Shown here piece after piece: positions 61,956-64,000 of a DNA stretch of 64,000 bases. Location: NCBI GenBank assembly GCA_024275955.1, contig JAJRYD010000036.1, positions 84,563 through 148,562 of the forward strand. The letters run 5' to 3'. The notes under the pieces are model-generated. The model was not told where the DNA came from. It saw only the letters and a program-made list of their open reading frames with translations, and made no database searches. The stretch is from Nitrospirota bacterium. Lineage in GTDB: Bacteria > Nitrospinota_A > UBA7883 > JACRGQ01. The translations under genes and the position numbers were made by a program. Position 1 is the first letter of the stretch; every line of letters begins with the position of its first letter.

Positions 61956-63743
61956 ATGTCGGATACAAAAAAGTCGTACTCCCTAAAAGAAGGGAAGCTG
62001 GTGATCAACTATGCCTCGATGTTTTGCGACACTTCCGCTCAGCTTTTAAAAAGTGAGCTTTTTACAGATGTTGTGGCGCGGTTTATCCAAAGGCTTGCCA
62101 GCAAAGGAAACCCATTATACGAATCTCTCGAAAAAGCGTTTCCAAATAAAAGCGATGAGTCGCTCACAGAGGCTGTTGTAGGACTTTTTAGGCTGTTGGA
62201 AGGGCATACCGTAGAGGAAGTACGCAGGATTAAAGATGAATATGATTCGGCTCTTTCCGATAGCGAAATGGTGAATGAAATAAGAAAAGAACTCTACAAC
62301 TACTGGCGCAGACTGGAGAGGATACTTTACCTGGAAACTTCAGGGGTAAGCGAAGGTTTTAAGAAAACTGATATCAACCAAATGCGGATAATAAGGGCGT
62401 GCGAAAGTCTTAAACAGCTTGTTTTAAATACGAACCGGCGTATAGGAGAAAATATAACAGGGCGGACCCACCGTGTCTACCGCCAGCTTCCAGCCGGTTC
62501 CAGCATGGGAATGCTCTTGAAAAAAATCGACTGGAAAAGCCCGGACTATCTTTCGCCCCTCAAAAAAATTCCGTTTGTAAGGCTTACGGTTATAGAACCT
62601 CCATTAATTATTTACACAAAAGCAAATACCAGAAGCGGCACCTTTAAGGAATCGGACAAATTTCCAAAAGAATTTATAGGCAAAATGAAAACTGACGAAT
62701 GGTATTGCCTGCCGATTAAAGTCGGTTCGCTTACCTGTCTGGTCTACTTTCATCAGGATTTTGGCTCAATGGCTCTCTCGCTCGCTAATCTTTTTAAAAT
62801 AGCGGATCTCGAAGATGTAAAAGACAAAACCCCCGATATCGTTTTGATATTTGGAACAGAAGACGGGCTGTTTGAAGGGGAAACGATGTTTTACGATGAT
62901 AATGACAGCGGGATCATGATTGGATTGGTAAAGCATCTCGATTCTGTCGACTACTTTGGCTATTTTAAGAAAATGATACTGACTCTTAATAATGTGAGAA
63001 TGATAAAAACCGGACGGCTTCCGGTTCATGGAGCGATGGTCACTCTTTTGCTGAAAAATGGAGGCAAGGCAAACGTAGTTCTTATGGGCGATAGCGGGGC
63101 TGGTAAATCCGAGACGATAGAAGCGTTAAGGAACTTGGCCGAAGAGCATATCTCCGACATAAAAATTATTTTTGACGATATGGGAAGCCTCGCCGTAGGT
63201 AGCGGCGGAGAGGTGCTTGGATACGGAACCGAGATAGGCGCGTTCGTTCGGCTGGACGACCTAGAGCCCGGGTACGCGTATGAAGAGATAGACAGAAGTA
63301 TCTTCATGAACCCGCACAAAAAAAACGCGCGGGTCATCATTCCGATAACGGCGTATAGGCATATTGTCAAAGGCTATCCGGTAGACTTTTTTCTCTACGC
63401 TAATAACTACGATTACGCTGAAAGGCCAGGCTCGCTTATAGAGCTTTTGGACGATAAAGAAAAGGCGATTGATATTTTTAGAAGCGGTGCGCGCTTTGCC
63501 AAAGGTACGACAGACGAGAAAGGTCTTGTTCATACATACTTTGCCAATCCTTTCGGCGCGCCGCAAAGAAGAGAAGAACACGAAGTTGTGGCCGAAAAAC
63601 TGTTTAACGCGATGTATAAAACAGGAGTCAAAGTAGGCCAGATAAGAACAAGGCTTGGGGTGGAAGGGTTTGGACAGGAAGGGCCGCGTACCGCGTCAAT
63701 AGAACTGTTCGAGGTTATCAAGAAGCATTGCGAAGCTCTTTAA
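61956..63743 (+). CDS. PEP carboxykinase/HPr-kinase-superfamily protein
   Basis: 595 residues from the ATG at 61956 with AAAGGAG upstream; the frame open further upstream has no ribosome site. The C-terminal ~230 residues hold a P-loop GDSGAGKSET, then IFDDMGSLAVGSGG and GTEIGAFVRLDDL. This Walker A looks more like HPr kinase (GDSGIGKSE) than like ATP-PEPCK (GLSGTGKT). The first ~330 residues have no clear domain; they contain helical stretches (YNYWRRLERILYL). Annotation as PEP carboxykinase would be by similarity only; function unsettled. It follows accA on the same strand by about 140 bases. Confidence 0.7.
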   Translation: MSDTKKSYSLKEGKLVINYASMFCDTSAQLLKSELFTDVVARFIQRLASKGNPLYESLEKAFPNKSDESLTEAVVGLFRLLEGHTVEEVRRIKDEYDSALSDSEMVNEIRKELYNYWRRLERILYLETSGVSEGFKKTDINQMRIIRACESLKQLVLNTNRRIGENITGRTHRVYRQLPAGSSMGMLLKKIDWKSPDYLSPLKKIPFVRLTVIEPPLIIYTKANTRSGTFKESDKFPKEFIGKMKTDEWYCLPIKVGSLTCLVYFHQDFGSMALSLANLFKIADLEDVKDKTPDIVLIFGTEDGLFEGETMFYDDNDSGIMIGLVKHLDSVDYFGYFKKMILTLNNVRMIKTGRLPVHGAMVTLLLKNGGKANVVLMGDSGAGKSETIEALRNLAEEHISDIKIIFDDMGSLAVGSGGEVLGYGTEIGAFVRLDDLEPGYAYEEIDRSIFMNPHKKNARVIIPITAYRHIVKGYPVDFFLYANNYDYAERPGSLIELLDDKEKAIDIFRSGARFAKGTTDEKGLVHTYFANPFGAPQRREEHEVVAEKLFNAMYKTGVKVGQIRTRLGVEGFGQEGPRTASIELFEVIKKHCEAL

Positions 63744-63946
63744 GAAATTACCCAGTCCAGCCTATAGCGTTTCGGTAGCTCTCTTTTCTTGGCAAATGCT
63801 GGCACTTGGCGGTGCGCCATCTTTGTATTATTATTCACCAGTAATAAGTCGTCCCTGAAAAAGCAGGTTTTTAGCGTGGCAAGGTTTTGTAACTGACCTT
63901 CCTGTTTAGTTTTCTGCCGATAAATCTTCGTAAAACCGCCAGCCAA
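63740..63946 (-). pseudogene. Possible remnant of a TauD-like oxygenase
   Basis: An open frame of 68 residues with a weak TTG start. Its C-terminal part RDDLLLVNNNTKMAHRQVPAF resembles the end of TauD/TfdA-type dioxygenases (GDLLLVNN..H.R..F), where the His is an iron ligand. The upstream part is absent, and a stop lies in frame just beyond 63946. It overlaps the end of the PEPCK-like gene by four bases. It may be coincidence. Confidence 0.25.
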
Positions 63947-64000
63947 AAAGAAAAAATAAGAAAGCCCGTAGTAGCTTTCTCATATTATGCCCAGCACCGC

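Overview
The window comes from a Gram-negative bacterium of moderate GC content. It has an outer membrane (Tol system, Omp85 protein, AsmA-like protein, TonB-type C-terminus), an F0F1-ATPase operon with paired b and b' subunits, a type IV pilin, flagellar and chemotaxis genes, sigma-54 activators and cytochrome c maturation genes. The b/b' arrangement, the two sigma-54 regulators and the lipid cluster would suit a Desulfobacterota, Nitrospinota or Nitrospirota-like lineage. That placement is inference from gene content, not from a marker phylogeny.

Layout. 1-5.9 kb (minus): tolQ-tolR-tolA-tolB, then a membrane glycosyltransferase/TPR protein and the start of a GT4 glycosyltransferase. 6.0-17.1 kb (plus): a YHS-domain protein, atpF'-atpF-atpH-atpA-atpG-atpD-atpC, an Omp85-type protein and a large fibronectin type III surface protein. 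17.1-18.8 kb: a CcmI-like/CcmH pair and a type IV pilin. 18.8-23.0 kb (minus): a five-gene surface-sugar cluster. 23.1-30.5 kb (minus): a type II fatty-acid-synthase-like cluster (KAS, ACP, two CrtI-like FAD desaturases/isomerases, FabG, FabZ, FabI, HTH regulator), split by a repeat-rich gap. 30.9-35.9 kb: a secreted protein of unknown function, ubiX, a metallo-hydrolase, RNase G, two TatA/B proteins, thioredoxin and a ComFB protein. 36.0-40.1 kb: a metal/drug resistance island (ArsR, two SMR pumps, MerR, MerT, MerP, broken MerF, CopZ-like Fe-S chaperone, thioredoxin-like protein). 40.2-64 kb: mostly housekeeping and signalling genes (flagellar rod-like protein, AsmA-like, SPOR, lepA, lepB, ksgA, cyclophilin, CheD-REC fusion, cytochrome c, tRNA-Pro, SpoU methylase, cyclase-FHA protein, hemW, two sigma-54 regulators, pgi, accA, PEPCK/HprK-like protein).

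Points of most interest: (1) the KAS/ACP/2xCrtI/FabG/FabZ/FabI cluster resembles clusters proposed for ladderane or other unusual polyene-derived lipids; (2) a non-coding 129-bp element with 12-bp imperfect terminal inverted repeats occurs four times, and two inverted copies bracket the resistance island exactly; (3) a 215-bp array of eight or nine different hairpins lies in the middle of the lipid cluster; (4) several genes (Omp85, GT2, SpoU methylase, merF) have a missing canonical start or a frameshift, three of them next to G-runs. These could be rare start codons, real lesions or homopolymer errors.
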